Part shown: piece after piece, positions 6,895 through 12,566 of the stretch
How the letters are laid out: each line of letters opens with the position of its first letter
How positions within the stretch are numbered: the stretch's first letter is position 1
From: Psychrobacter immobilis
Lineage (GTDB): Bacteria > Pseudomonadota > Gammaproteobacteria > Pseudomonadales > Moraxellaceae
NCBI RefSeq assembly: GCF_904846065.1
Contig: NZ_CAJGZV010000005.1
Location: forward strand, 1-14,172
DNA length: 14,172 nt
Direction of reading: 5' to 3'
Notes under the pieces: generated by a model
The model's input: the letters and a program-made list of their open reading frames with translations, nothing else
Told to the model about the DNA's origin: nothing
The model's database searches: none
Program-made: the position numbers and the translations under genes

Positions 6895-6955
6895 TCAAAA
6901 TTAAGAATAGTAACGAAGTGGATAGATTAAATTTTGAGTCGTTACTTCGCCCTTA
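6895..6955. other. Candidate origin of transfer (oriT) with nic-like core
   Basis: TTACTTCGCCCT (6942-6953) matches 9 of 12 bases of TAAGTGCGCCCT, the nic-region core recalled for RSF1010/pSC101-type MOBQ plasmids. Upstream, TCAAAATT (6895-6902) and AATTTTGA (6930-6937) form a perfect 8-bp inverted repeat, and CGAAGT (6915-6920 region) is complementary to ACTTCG (6944-6949). The site lies between mobA and a divergent accessory gene, as expected. The rest of the gene-free stretch 6810-7094 holds the accessory-gene promoter. Confidence 0.6.
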
Positions 6956-7026
6956 GTCAGAGAGACGTCACTATTAAATGCTAAAATAATACATCTAAGA
7001 TATCTGATACAGTTGTGTTAAAGCTT

Positions 7027-7066
7027 ATCACAAGTGATTGAATGATAGTGGGGTGCTTGCTATGCT
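7027..7066 (+). promoter_or_regulatory. Promoter and operator-like palindrome of the accessory mobilisation gene
   Basis: TTGAAT (7038-7043), a 17-base spacer and TATGCT (7061-7066) with TGC just upstream form an extended -10 promoter. The palindrome ATCACAAGTGAT (7027-7038) abuts the -35 box, a suitable place for a repressor. Confidence 0.5.
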
Positions 7067-7094
7067 GAGTGAAATTTAATCGATAAGGATAAAT

Positions 7095-7616
7095 ATGATG
7101 TCAGTATCTAATAATAAAGCGCCACTTTCTATTTTTGATAGTCAGGACTCTAATGAATTAAAAGAACGTCAACGGTTGGAAGAGTTAAAACGCCAAGCTA
7201 AGGTTCAGCAAGTAAAGTTAGATAAACGCCTGAACAAGCAGAAGATTTTAATGGGTGCGTTTTTGGGTCAGGTGTTGGCAACTGATGGTGAGAGTGAGCA
7301 GATGATTCGAGAGTACTTTGCGATTCATTTTCCAGATTTTTTAACGAGAAAATCGGATAAAGAATTGTTTAAAAGTATGATTGAAAGTTTGGGTGGCGAT
7401 GTGGGCTTGGGTGAGGAAGAAGGTTCATTTGTAGGCAACGCAAAAGAAAATAATCAAGAGGATTTTGATCAAAATATAGGACTTGAAAGCAATCAGCCTA
7501 GCAGTAGTCACCAAACGCAATCTGATTCTATGGCTAATTATGGGGATCAGGATTCGCTGCTAGATGATAATAGTTATGCTACTGGTGTAAATAATCCAGA
7601 TTTGCGTGGGCAATAG
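7095..7616 (+). CDS. Accessory mobilisation protein, MobC/TraD-like (putative)
   Basis: A 173-residue cytoplasmic protein, divergent from mobA across the candidate oriT. The N-terminal third is a charged helix (about residues 18-50, ELKERQRLEELKRQAKVQQVKLD) followed by RLNKQKILMGAFLGQVL. The Arg-helix-then-Gly-rich hydrophobic pattern resembles small MobC/TraD accessory factors that help load the relaxase. A helical core reaches about residue 98. The C-terminal 65 residues are acidic and low-complexity (Asp, Ser, Gln, Asn) and probably disordered. AAGGA at 7085-7089 serves either ATG 7095 or ATG 7098; the second has the better spacing. The assignment rests on position, length and pattern, not on a clear family signature. 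Confidence 0.6.
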   Translation: MMSVSNNKAPLSIFDSQDSNELKERQRLEELKRQAKVQQVKLDKRLNKQKILMGAFLGQVLATDGESEQMIREYFAIHFPDFLTRKSDKELFKSMIESLGGDVGLGEEEGSFVGNAKENNQEDFDQNIGLESNQPSSSHQTQSDSMANYGDQDSLLDDNSYATGVNNPDLRGQ

Positions 7617-7753
7617 GTAATGATGTTAAAAGTGCTGTTAAAGGAATCATCTAGCAAACAAGAAAGACCATAAACACTGGACGTACAGCCTACAGTTTGG
7701 TTCTAGTATAGGAAGTAAACTAAATATTCAGTCACCATACTAAAAAAACCTAG

Positions 7754-7872
7754 GGGAGTTTCCTAAAAACTGTGTAACTGCTTATAATCCATTAACAGGA
7801 GAATAAGCAATGACTAACCAAAACGACATTAAAAAACTGGCCCAGCAGATGGCTGGTAGCATGAAAAGCTGA
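7754..7872 (+). pseudogene. Truncated IS256-family insertion sequence, left end with transposase N-terminus
   Basis: A terminal-repeat-like end (GGGAGTTTCCTAAAAACTGTGTAA without a break, 7754-7777; written here in two parts, GGGAGTTTCCTA and AAAACTGTGTAA) is followed by TATAAT (7783-7788), AGGAG (7797-7801) and an ATG at 7810. That ATG opens a 20-codon frame, MTNQNDIKKLAQQMAGSMKS. The TGTGTAA inner end and a start like NDIKKLAQQM resemble IS256-family mutator transposases. The frame stops at the TGA (7870-7872), where a second IS256-like end begins, so about 95% of the transposase is gone. It could still be translated as a peptide, but a remnant is the simpler reading. Confidence 0.5.
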
Positions 7873-7942
7873 GAGCATCCTACATTTTGTGTAATTATTG
7901 ATGAAAGCCACATAGCTGTTACACAGAATATAGAATGCTCTC
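7871..7942. mobile_element. 72-bp inverted-repeat element, MITE-like, with IS256-type ends
   Basis: GAGAGCATCCTACATTTTGT plus GTAA (7871-7894) and its imperfect complement (7919-7942, ending ATGCTCTC) match at 21 of 24 positions across a 24-base centre. Each arm also agrees with the IS end at 7754-7777 at 17 of 24 positions. No matching 8-9 base target duplication is visible, and no T run follows, so a terminator is less likely than a miniature or fused IS remnant. The gap 7617-7961 otherwise holds the truncated IS256 end and no credible gene. Confidence 0.5.
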
Positions 7943-7961
7943 CATTATTAAGCTTATATAC

Positions 7962-8381
7962 CTATAGAATAGATAATTCTAGCCAATATGGAGGTGTTTT
8001 TCCTTTAGAAGCTTGAGAACGTGGCTGAAGAATACGCAATTCATATTTACCTGAATATGGAAGCTTGTAATAACCTTGGTTATCTAGTTCAGAGGAATAT
8101 TCTCCTACATTAACAGAATCTGATAAATTCTTATTAAATAAATAAGAATCTACATTCCCTCCCGTTGTTTTAACAGAAAGCTTTTGGTTCTTTTTGGCAT
8201 AAAATGTATAGGAATCGTACTTAATACCCTTTAATTTCCCATAATAGTTAGCTGAACTAGCGCCTTTTTTAAATTGAACATCAACAGTTTTAGCCACTGC
8301 ATCTGAAGATGCGGCCATTACTGTAGGACTTACCATTAGAACAGGAAGCGCAATTAGAATAGCAGCAGTTAAGTTTTTCAT
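7962..8381 (-). CDS. pliG: Periplasmic inhibitor of g-type lysozyme (PliG family)
   Basis: A 139-residue secreted protein with a signal peptide (residues 1-23, cleavage after VMA). The mature part closely follows the pattern of E. coli PliG (YcgK): VDVQFKKGASSANYYGKLKG (34-53), YDSYTFYAKKNQKLSV (55-70), SYLFNKN (79-85), YSSELDNQGYYKLPYSGKYE (95-114) and LRILQPR (115-121). SGKYELR carries the SGxxY signature shared by lysozyme inhibitors, and the nearby Arg and Tyr residues are those expected to enter the lysozyme active site. It would act in the periplasm by blocking goose-type lysozyme, an animal and especially fish and bird enzyme. It is divergent from the lipoprotein gene and lies between two IS remnants, so it may be acquired. 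No terminator is visible after it. Confidence 0.85.
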   Translation of the reverse strand: MKNLTAAILIALPVLMVSPTVMAASSDAVAKTVDVQFKKGASSANYYGKLKGIKYDSYTFYAKKNQKLSVKTTGGNVDSYLFNKNLSDSVNVGEYSSELDNQGYYKLPYSGKYELRILQPRSQASKGKTPPYWLELSIL

Positions 8382-8437
8382 ATTTTAAACACTCAAACAG
8401 TAAAAAAACGATTTTATCTCAACGCACACTGTCAACC

Positions 8438-8467
8438 TTTATAGATATGTTATATTAATACTACCAA
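8438..8467 (-). promoter_or_regulatory. Putative promoter of pliG
   Basis: On the minus strand TTGGTA (8467-8462) and TATAAA (8443-8438) are separated by 18 bases, about 55 bases upstream of the pliG ATG. A 6-bp inverted repeat (TACCAA 8462-8467, TTGGTA about 13 bases on) covers the -35 side. Confidence 0.4.
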
Positions 8468-8581
8468 TATAGAGAGTGCGTTGGTAAGTTACTGAATAAG
8501 GCCACCTGTAACGACCCTAACTTCTAGTTCTACCGTAAACCTACCTATGGTAGTAAAAACCTGAATTTCATTATGTAAACA

Positions 8582-8613
8582 AAGAGAACACTGCTAAATA
8601 GTGGTGTTCTCTT
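8582..8613 (+). promoter_or_regulatory. Perfect 10-bp hairpin in the leader of the lipoprotein gene
   Basis: AAGAGAACAC (8582-8591) pairs perfectly with GTGTTCTCTT (8604-8613) around a 12-base loop. It ends 21 bases before the ATG at 8635 and leaves the AAAGGAAA ribosome binding site free. It could be an mRNA stability element, an attenuator or an operator dyad. A second, smaller dyad, CTACC-TAT-GGTAG, lies near 8541-8553. Confidence 0.45.
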
Positions 8614-8634
8614 ATTATATTTAAAGGAAAAATT

Positions 8635-9081
8635 ATGCGTTCTTTGCTTCTAACGACAATGTGCTTAACGGGCAGCTTAGCTCTAGTGGCTTGTAATAAC
8701 CATCGTGCCGACACCACGGATCTGAGTAAGCAGCCTACAATAGAAGTGCCGGTAGCGTCAGCGGCATTTACTGCTTTTGGAAACACCGCTAAAGAAAAAA
8801 TTTGGCGAATAGTGATTGAAGGAAATGAGCTAAGTATAGAGGCGAATTTCTTAAAGCCAACGACAGCAACAGTTATCGTGGTGGGTTCTGGTTCTGTCAA
8901 TACTGAAGGTGTCGAATACGCGAGTACTATCAATGGACAGCCTATTGTTGTGAATATAAAAAATAACCTTTGTATCGATGACAATGGCTATCAAAATGAA
9001 CTTACTGCAATATTAACTTACGCAGGCGAAGTATATCAGGGTTGTGCCGTTGCCGGTGCAATAGAAATTGCGCCCACATAG
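8635..9081 (+). CDS. Envelope lipoprotein of unknown function (COG3650-like C-terminal pattern)
   Basis: A 148-residue lipoprotein. The signal peptide ends in the lipobox LVAC (C20), and Asn at +2 rather than Asp suggests sorting to the outer membrane. The mature domain has W57 in an EKIWRIVIEGNELSIE strand pair. Two further Cys (C113, C137) sit in NLCIDDNGYQNELTAILTYA and VYQGCAVAG. The C-D-G-Y ... Y-G-C layout resembles the small COG3650-type beta domain found in some Gram-negative lipoproteins; I hold this weakly. AAAGGAAA lies 5 bases before the ATG. It is divergent from pliG and 16 bases upstream of a membrane protein gene, with which it may form an operon. A role in envelope protection is suggested by context only. 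Confidence 0.75.
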   Translation: MRSLLLTTMCLTGSLALVACNNHRADTTDLSKQPTIEVPVASAAFTAFGNTAKEKIWRIVIEGNELSIEANFLKPTTATVIVVGSGSVNTEGVEYASTINGQPIVVNIKNNLCIDDNGYQNELTAILTYAGEVYQGCAVAGAIEIAPT

Positions 9082-9097
9082 AAGATAAGCCTAACCT

Positions 9098-9340
9098 ATG
9101 AATAAACCATTGAAAAAATTTAGCCTAGTATTCTTACCATCATTTTTGTGGGTCGTATTAACTGGGCTAGGATTTGGCTCTCAAAGTCTATCTAATTTGA
9201 TTGAAATTATAGGAATTTTTATAGTATCTGTGCTGTGTTTATTTATCCCAGAACGACTTATAAAATATCAACTCCTTCTTCTAATACTCTTAATAATCAC
9301 TGCCTTAGTGCGTTTTTTAACCCCATATATACCGGAATAA
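9098..9340 (+). CDS. Small inner-membrane protein, three predicted membrane segments
   Basis: An 80-residue, very hydrophobic protein of unknown function. Membrane segments lie at about residues 9-26 (SLVFLPSFLWVVLTGLGF), 33-50 (LIEIIGIFIVSVLCLFIP) and 57-75 (YQLLLLILLIITALVRFL). The N-terminus MNKPLKK is positive, so it should face the cytoplasm. The gene starts 16 bases after the lipoprotein stop with no strong ribosome binding site, which fits translation coupled to the upstream gene. No family is recognised. Confidence 0.6.
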   Translation: MNKPLKKFSLVFLPSFLWVVLTGLGFGSQSLSNLIEIIGIFIVSVLCLFIPERLIKYQLLLLILLIITALVRFLTPYIPE

Positions 9341-9360
9341 TATTAAACCAGTTGGCTATC

Positions 9361-9741
9361 TGAACCGCCCCGACTATATCGGAGAGCGTTTTATTTGAGT
9401 CAGGCAACTTTGCCTGACTCATTAAGACTATCATAATATTGCTTTTCAAACTCAAAAGGTGATACATAACCAATCGTACTATGCATTATCATATGAATTA
9501 CCCGCGTTCCAACAAAGGTAATAACGCCAGAATCAGCCATCTGATCAGTATAACGAATAGATAAATACTGAACGCCTCTATCACTACGATGAATAACGTC
9601 TTTTGGGTTGTTTCTGTCTGCAATGGCTTGATTTAACGCTGCCATCATCATATCGATGTTCATACGATTAGACACCTTCCAGCCAACAATACTACGGACA
9701 AACACATCTATAATAAACGCAGTATATCCATAAGGAACCAA
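9361..9741 (-). pseudogene. Decayed IS3-family transposase (OrfB) with its right end
   Basis: The right end TGAACCGCCCCG begins at 9361, and a perfect 10-bp hairpin (9397-9406 with 9411-9420) spans the transposase stop at 9400-9402. The frame encodes YTAFIIDVFVRSIVGWKVSN and DVIHRSDRGVQYLS, holding the second Asp of the DDE triad. The N-terminal part with the first Asp is missing: a TAA precedes the TTG at 9741. A one-base loss near 9503 puts the next motif, GNSYDNA (codons at 9502-9482), out of frame. Directly after it an internal deletion removes the catalytic Glu region, and the original frame resumes with STIGYVSPFEFEKQYYDSLN. The element cannot transpose. Confidence 0.85.
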
Positions 9742-9915
9742 TTAGGTACTTTCACTGATTCGGTTCCCTAGTGAGGACTTGAACACTCGGCTGCGTGCTA
9801 ATGTTATCAATGGTTTTGCTCATTGAAATAGTTGCAGTGTACTTCGTGGTGTACAGAACGTTAGTTTTTCAAGCTCAAGAAACCTTGGATAGCACTTATC
9901 GCTAAGTGTATTACA

Positions 9916-9939
9916 ATCCAGATTATTATCTATCTGGAT
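9916..9939 (-). terminator. Hairpin at the end of the 9926-10462 gene
   Basis: ATCCAGAT (9916-9923) and ATCTGGAT (9932-9939) form a perfect 8-bp stem with an 8-base loop, straddling the stop codon of the minus-strand gene. A second dyad, CACTTA-TCGC-TAAGTG, follows at about 9893-9908. Neither has a clear T run, so a terminator role is only plausible. The stretch 9742-9925 holds no gene that I can see. Confidence 0.35.
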
Positions 9940-10462
9940 CTAAAGCTTCATGTATATATATATTATCAACTGGCTCAAAGATATCTGAAATCTCTACATC
10001 TTCACGTAAAATCATAGTAAAAGTAAAACTTTCATCTGATGATCTCAATAAACTACCTGTACTGACATCAAAGAAATGAATCGAGCATAAATCTCTTACC
10101 CAGCATCTAAGCAAGAAAGTTAAATCATTTTCAGATATATAGCTAATGTTTAATTTAGCTAACGCATACAGCCTTGTCTTTACATCCTTTAAACCGTAAA
10201 AATGCTTTTCACTGAAAATTTTTAAATCATGCACATTTATACAAATCCCCAGTAAACTTAAGCCATATTTCTCTTGAGGAATTGTTGAGCTATCAGTGTA
10301 AAACATCCTTAGAAAGTCTATAAAATCGTTTTCTACAGTTAAGTAATCGTTGATGTTTTCGATACCAATGTTTTCGATAAAGTTAGCGATGTTAGTCCAT
10401 TTGGCATCAAAAATAGCTTCGCTATCCTTAAATCTAGATACTGCGTAAAAATTAAAGCTCAT
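9926..10462 (-). CDS. Hypothetical protein, 178 residues
   Basis: I do not recognise this protein. It has no signal peptide or membrane segment and is acidic and rich in Phe, Ile and Asp. It looks like a mixed alpha/beta soluble domain, with aromatic-rich segments SFNFYAVSRFKDSEAIFDAK (2-21) and YGLSLLGICINVHDLKIF (about 66-83) and an acidic C-terminus ending in EALDPDR. It starts at ATG 10462 with only a weak GAG upstream. A small membrane-anchored gene lies 102 bases upstream on the same strand. Orphan acidic soluble proteins of this size beside small membrane proteins are sometimes immunity proteins, but no toxin gene is present and no immunity family signature is seen, so function stays open. 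Confidence 0.6.
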   Translation of the reverse strand: MSFNFYAVSRFKDSEAIFDAKWTNIANFIENIGIENINDYLTVENDFIDFLRMFYTDSSTIPQEKYGLSLLGICINVHDLKIFSEKHFYGLKDVKTRLYALAKLNISYISENDLTFLLRCWVRDLCSIHFFDVSTGSLLRSSDESFTFTMILREDVEISDIFEPVDNIYIHEALDPDR

Positions 10463-10526
10463 TTGTATTTACTCGTGATTGGTGCGCTATACAGGCATCG
10501 AACTGCCAGTCTTGTATATGATGTTA

Positions 10527-10568
10527 ATAACTATGAAGTCGATTGTCGCAGCGTCGCAGCATAGTTAT
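10527..10568 (-). repeat. 9-bp inverted repeat enclosing an 8-bp tandem repeat
   Basis: ATAACTATG (10527-10535) and CATAGTTAT (10560-10568) are perfect complements. Between them GTCGCAGC occurs twice in tandem (10545-10552 and 10553-10560). The stem overlaps the stop codon of the small gene at 10565, so it may end or protect its transcript. Confidence 0.5.
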
Positions 10569-10720
10569 CGTTCAATGACACAAATAGGATAACCGCCTGG
10601 GTTCTTGCCACCGCCTAGATCCAAGCAAATATCATCGTAATAAAATCCATGAGCTTTGATGCCTAGCCAAAATGCAAAAATAGTAGTGACAGCAATGATT
10701 ATTATCATCTTTCTATTCAT
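10565..10720 (-). CDS. Small membrane-anchored protein, 51 residues
   Basis: A short frame starts at ATG 10720 with AGGA seven bases upstream. The product begins MNRKMIIIIAVTTIFAFWLG, a positive N-terminus followed by one membrane segment, so it is either a signal anchor or an uncleaved signal peptide. The rest is short and would be outside the inner membrane: GIKAHGFYYDDICLDLGGGK, then NPGGYPICVIER. Two Cys (C32 and C47) could form a disulfide. The CLDxGGG-NPGxYPxC pattern seems familiar from small proteins of Acinetobacter and its relatives, but I can name no function. The good ribosome binding site, the signal-like start and the coherent tail argue that it is real. Confidence 0.6.
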   Translation of the reverse strand: MNRKMIIIIAVTTIFAFWLGIKAHGFYYDDICLDLGGGKNPGGYPICVIER

Positions 10721-11072
10721 ATAGAAATCCTAGGTAAACAAGCAACTACAACGATATTTATTTGGATATATCTTATACGAATTAGAAATTAATAGAGCTG
10801 TAGCGTGTTCTCATGCTTTGTTTTTTGTAATGTAGTTCAAATTATGAGTATACCCTAAGGAACCAGAAGTTAATTTTGCTTGTTCACATTATAATTATTT
10901 AGTCAAAAAGATATAGGATGAACGGCATATTTAAGGGTTTAAACGGTTTTTTCTAAAATTTTTTAGTAAAATTTTGTTTATCTAATTTTTAGGTAAAAAA
11001 TCCTTATATTTACTAATGTAATAAAGATAATGTTATTTATCATACACTTAATAATACGTTAGTGTATTATTG
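10721..11072. other. AT-rich gene-free region upstream of the fimbrial operon
   Basis: No credible ORF lies here. The stretch becomes strongly AT-rich after about 10920, with the dyad CTAAAATTTTTTAG near 10953-10966 and ATACACT/AGTGTAT (11042-11048, 11061-11067). Long AT-rich upstream DNA is typical of fimbrial operons silenced by H-NS-like proteins; that role is inferred. Confidence 0.4.
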
Positions 11073-11113
11073 TTTAGACCAATGTTTACTTATTTTGGTC
11101 TAAAATGTAAAAT
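11073..11113 (+). promoter_or_regulatory. Fimbrial operon promoter with flanking operator-like inverted repeat
   Basis: TTTACT (11085-11090), a 17-base spacer and TAAAAT (11108-11113) form a good sigma-70 promoter. A perfect 9-bp inverted repeat, TTTAGACCA (11073-11081) and TGGTCTAAA (11096-11104), brackets the -35 box with about two helical turns between centres. That is the layout expected for a dimeric regulator. The leader ends at AGGG (11145-11148), 8 bases before the pilin ATG. Confidence 0.55.
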
Positions 11114-11156
11114 ACCATGATCGAAAGTTACATGTATATCTTCTAGGGTAAGAATT

Positions 11157-11689
11157 ATGAAAAAAACTTTATTAGCAGTTCCATTATTAGTATTAGCAAC
11201 TTCTACTGTATTTGCTGCTGACGGTACTATTACAATCAATGGTCAGGTAACAGATAAAACTTGTACGGTTAATAGCGCGCAAGGTAAAGATTTCACAGTT
11301 ACACTTCCTACAGTTTCTCAGCAAGTATTAGCAAACACTGGTGACGTTGCAGGTCGCACGCCATTCACTATTAATCTGACTGATTGTACAGCTGGTAGTA
11401 AGTTGCGACTTATTTCGAGCCAGGTGCAACTGTTGATTTCAATACTGGTCATTTAAACAACGCGACTGGAACAGCCACTAATGTTCAGGTCCAATTGCTA
11501 GGTTCAAACAATGCTGTTATTCCAGTATTAGCTGCAGGTGCTGGTGGTGTACAGACTAACTCACAATTAGTAGATGTAAGCAATGCTGGTTCAGCAGATC
11601 TTAACTACTATGCACAGTACTATGCTACTGGTGCTTCAACTCCTGGTAGTGTTGCAACAACTGTAAAATATACAATTATTTATCAGTAA
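11157..11689 (+). pseudogene. fimA: Major fimbrial pilin, interrupted by a one-base frameshift
   Basis: The first frame encodes a signal peptide (1-20, MKKTLLAVPLLVLATSTVFA) and the start of a pilin: the donor-like strand ADGTITINGQVTDKTCTV, a first Cys, then TPFTINLTDC with the second Cys. After GSK (codons to 11402) the frame is wrong and stops near 11455. With one extra base at about 11400-11402 (AGTAAG read as AGTAAAG) the frame continues as VATYFEPGATVDFNTGHLNN and runs through to DLNYYAQYYATG and a final VATTVKYTIIYQ strand at 11689. The restored protein has about 177 residues, normal for a FimA-type subunit. Either the pilin is inactivated or phase-switched in this isolate, or the base was lost in sequencing. 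It lies first in the operon, as expected for the major subunit. Confidence 0.88.
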
Positions 11690-11704
11690 TCTTTTACTAG
11701 ATTA

Positions 11705-11744
11705 AAAAGAGCTAGGAGAAGTAACATGCCTAGCTCTTTTTTTT
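11705..11744 (+). terminator. Strong intra-operon terminator after the pilin gene
   Basis: AAAAGAGCTAGG (11705-11716) pairs perfectly over 12 bases with CCTAGCTCTTTT (11729-11740), with a 12-base loop and eight T (11737-11744). It lies between pilin and chaperone. Partial read-through here would give much more pilin mRNA than usher and adhesin mRNA, the usual stoichiometry of fimbriae. Confidence 0.85.
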
Positions 11745-11766
11745 AATTTTAGGTAGAGAGAAATCT

Positions 11767-12492
11767 ATGTCTGTAAAACAGCTGTTTTATAAAATCTGTT
11801 TAATCACACTTCTAACACCTATCAGTTTGGTTCATGCAGAAATTATTATTCATGGTACGCGTGCTGTTTACCCTTCTGATGCACGTGAGGTTACGCTGCA
11901 ATTAAGTAACGATGGAAAAAGCCCTTCTCTGGTCCAAGTATGGATTGATGAAGGTGACCCAAGTGCGACTCCTGATCAATCAAAAGCTCCTTTTATTCTT
12001 ACGCCTCCTATTTCACGTGTAGAGGGGCAAAAAAGTCAATTTATAAGTATCACCAGTTTGCCTACCGTGAATACGTTAAGTAAAACAGAAGAAAGCTTGT
12101 TTTGGTTAAACGTATTAGACATACCACCAAAACCTTCAGCACAAGACAAAACAGCAGCTCCTGATAATTTCTTACAATTGGCTGTTCGCTCACGTATCAA
12201 GTTATTTTATCGTCCTAGTGGTATAAAACAAGATGTTGTTCTAGCTCCTGAAAAAATTCAGTGGAGTAGTAAAGGAACGAATCTATTAGTTAAAAACCCA
12301 ACCCCTTTTTATATAACGATAACTTCTATTACCCAAGAAGCCGCAGGCAAAACCATTGATATTTTGTCAGAAGGTTTGATGCTAAAACCTTTTTCTGAAC
12401 AGAGTGTTTTATTGAAAAGTTCTAGCACACAGAATATGACATTTACTACTATTAATGACTATGGTGGAAGAGTGATTCATAAAATTAAGTAA
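11767..12492 (+). CDS. fimC: Periplasmic fimbrial chaperone (PapD/FimC family)
   Basis: A 241-residue periplasmic chaperone that folds pilin subunits by donor-strand complementation and delivers them to the usher. The signal peptide is residues 1-24 (ending LVHA). In the mature protein the two subunit-anchoring basic residues are present: Arg8 in EIIIHGTR and Lys121 in AVRSRIKLFYRP, which correspond to PapD R8 and K112. The first Ig domain runs to about mature residue 125, with LFWLNVLDIPPKP in the family position and a moderate F1-G1 loop (SAQDKTAAPDNFLQLAV) of the short-loop type. The second domain follows (WSSKGTNLLVKNPTPFYITI). Length is typical. A GAGAG stretch precedes the ATG. The gene lies between the pilin terminator and the usher gene. 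Confidence 0.95.
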   Translation: MSVKQLFYKICLITLLTPISLVHAEIIIHGTRAVYPSDAREVTLQLSNDGKSPSLVQVWIDEGDPSATPDQSKAPFILTPPISRVEGQKSQFISITSLPTVNTLSKTEESLFWLNVLDIPPKPSAQDKTAAPDNFLQLAVRSRIKLFYRPSGIKQDVVLAPEKIQWSSKGTNLLVKNPTPFYITITSITQEAAGKTIDILSEGLMLKPFSEQSVLLKSSSTQNMTFTTINDYGGRVIHKIK

Positions 12493-12566
12493 GACCTCTC
12501 TTTATCGTCTAACTTAATCTTATGCAACTTAAAGACATATTAGATTTTCAATAGAGTGGCCATGCG

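Noticed and set aside
7620..7673. 17-codon frame directly after the accessory mobilisation gene
   Set aside because: It is too short, has no membrane or other feature, and only a weak AGG upstream.
8571..8984. 137-codon minus-strand frame opposite the lipoprotein gene
   Set aside because: The plus strand has a signal peptide with lipobox and a good ribosome binding site; the minus frame has neither a domain nor a start signal.
9742..9925. Possible Xer recombination (pdif) or tRNA-like sequence
   Set aside because: Only loose resemblance: no XerC/XerD arm pair and no cloverleaf could be drawn.
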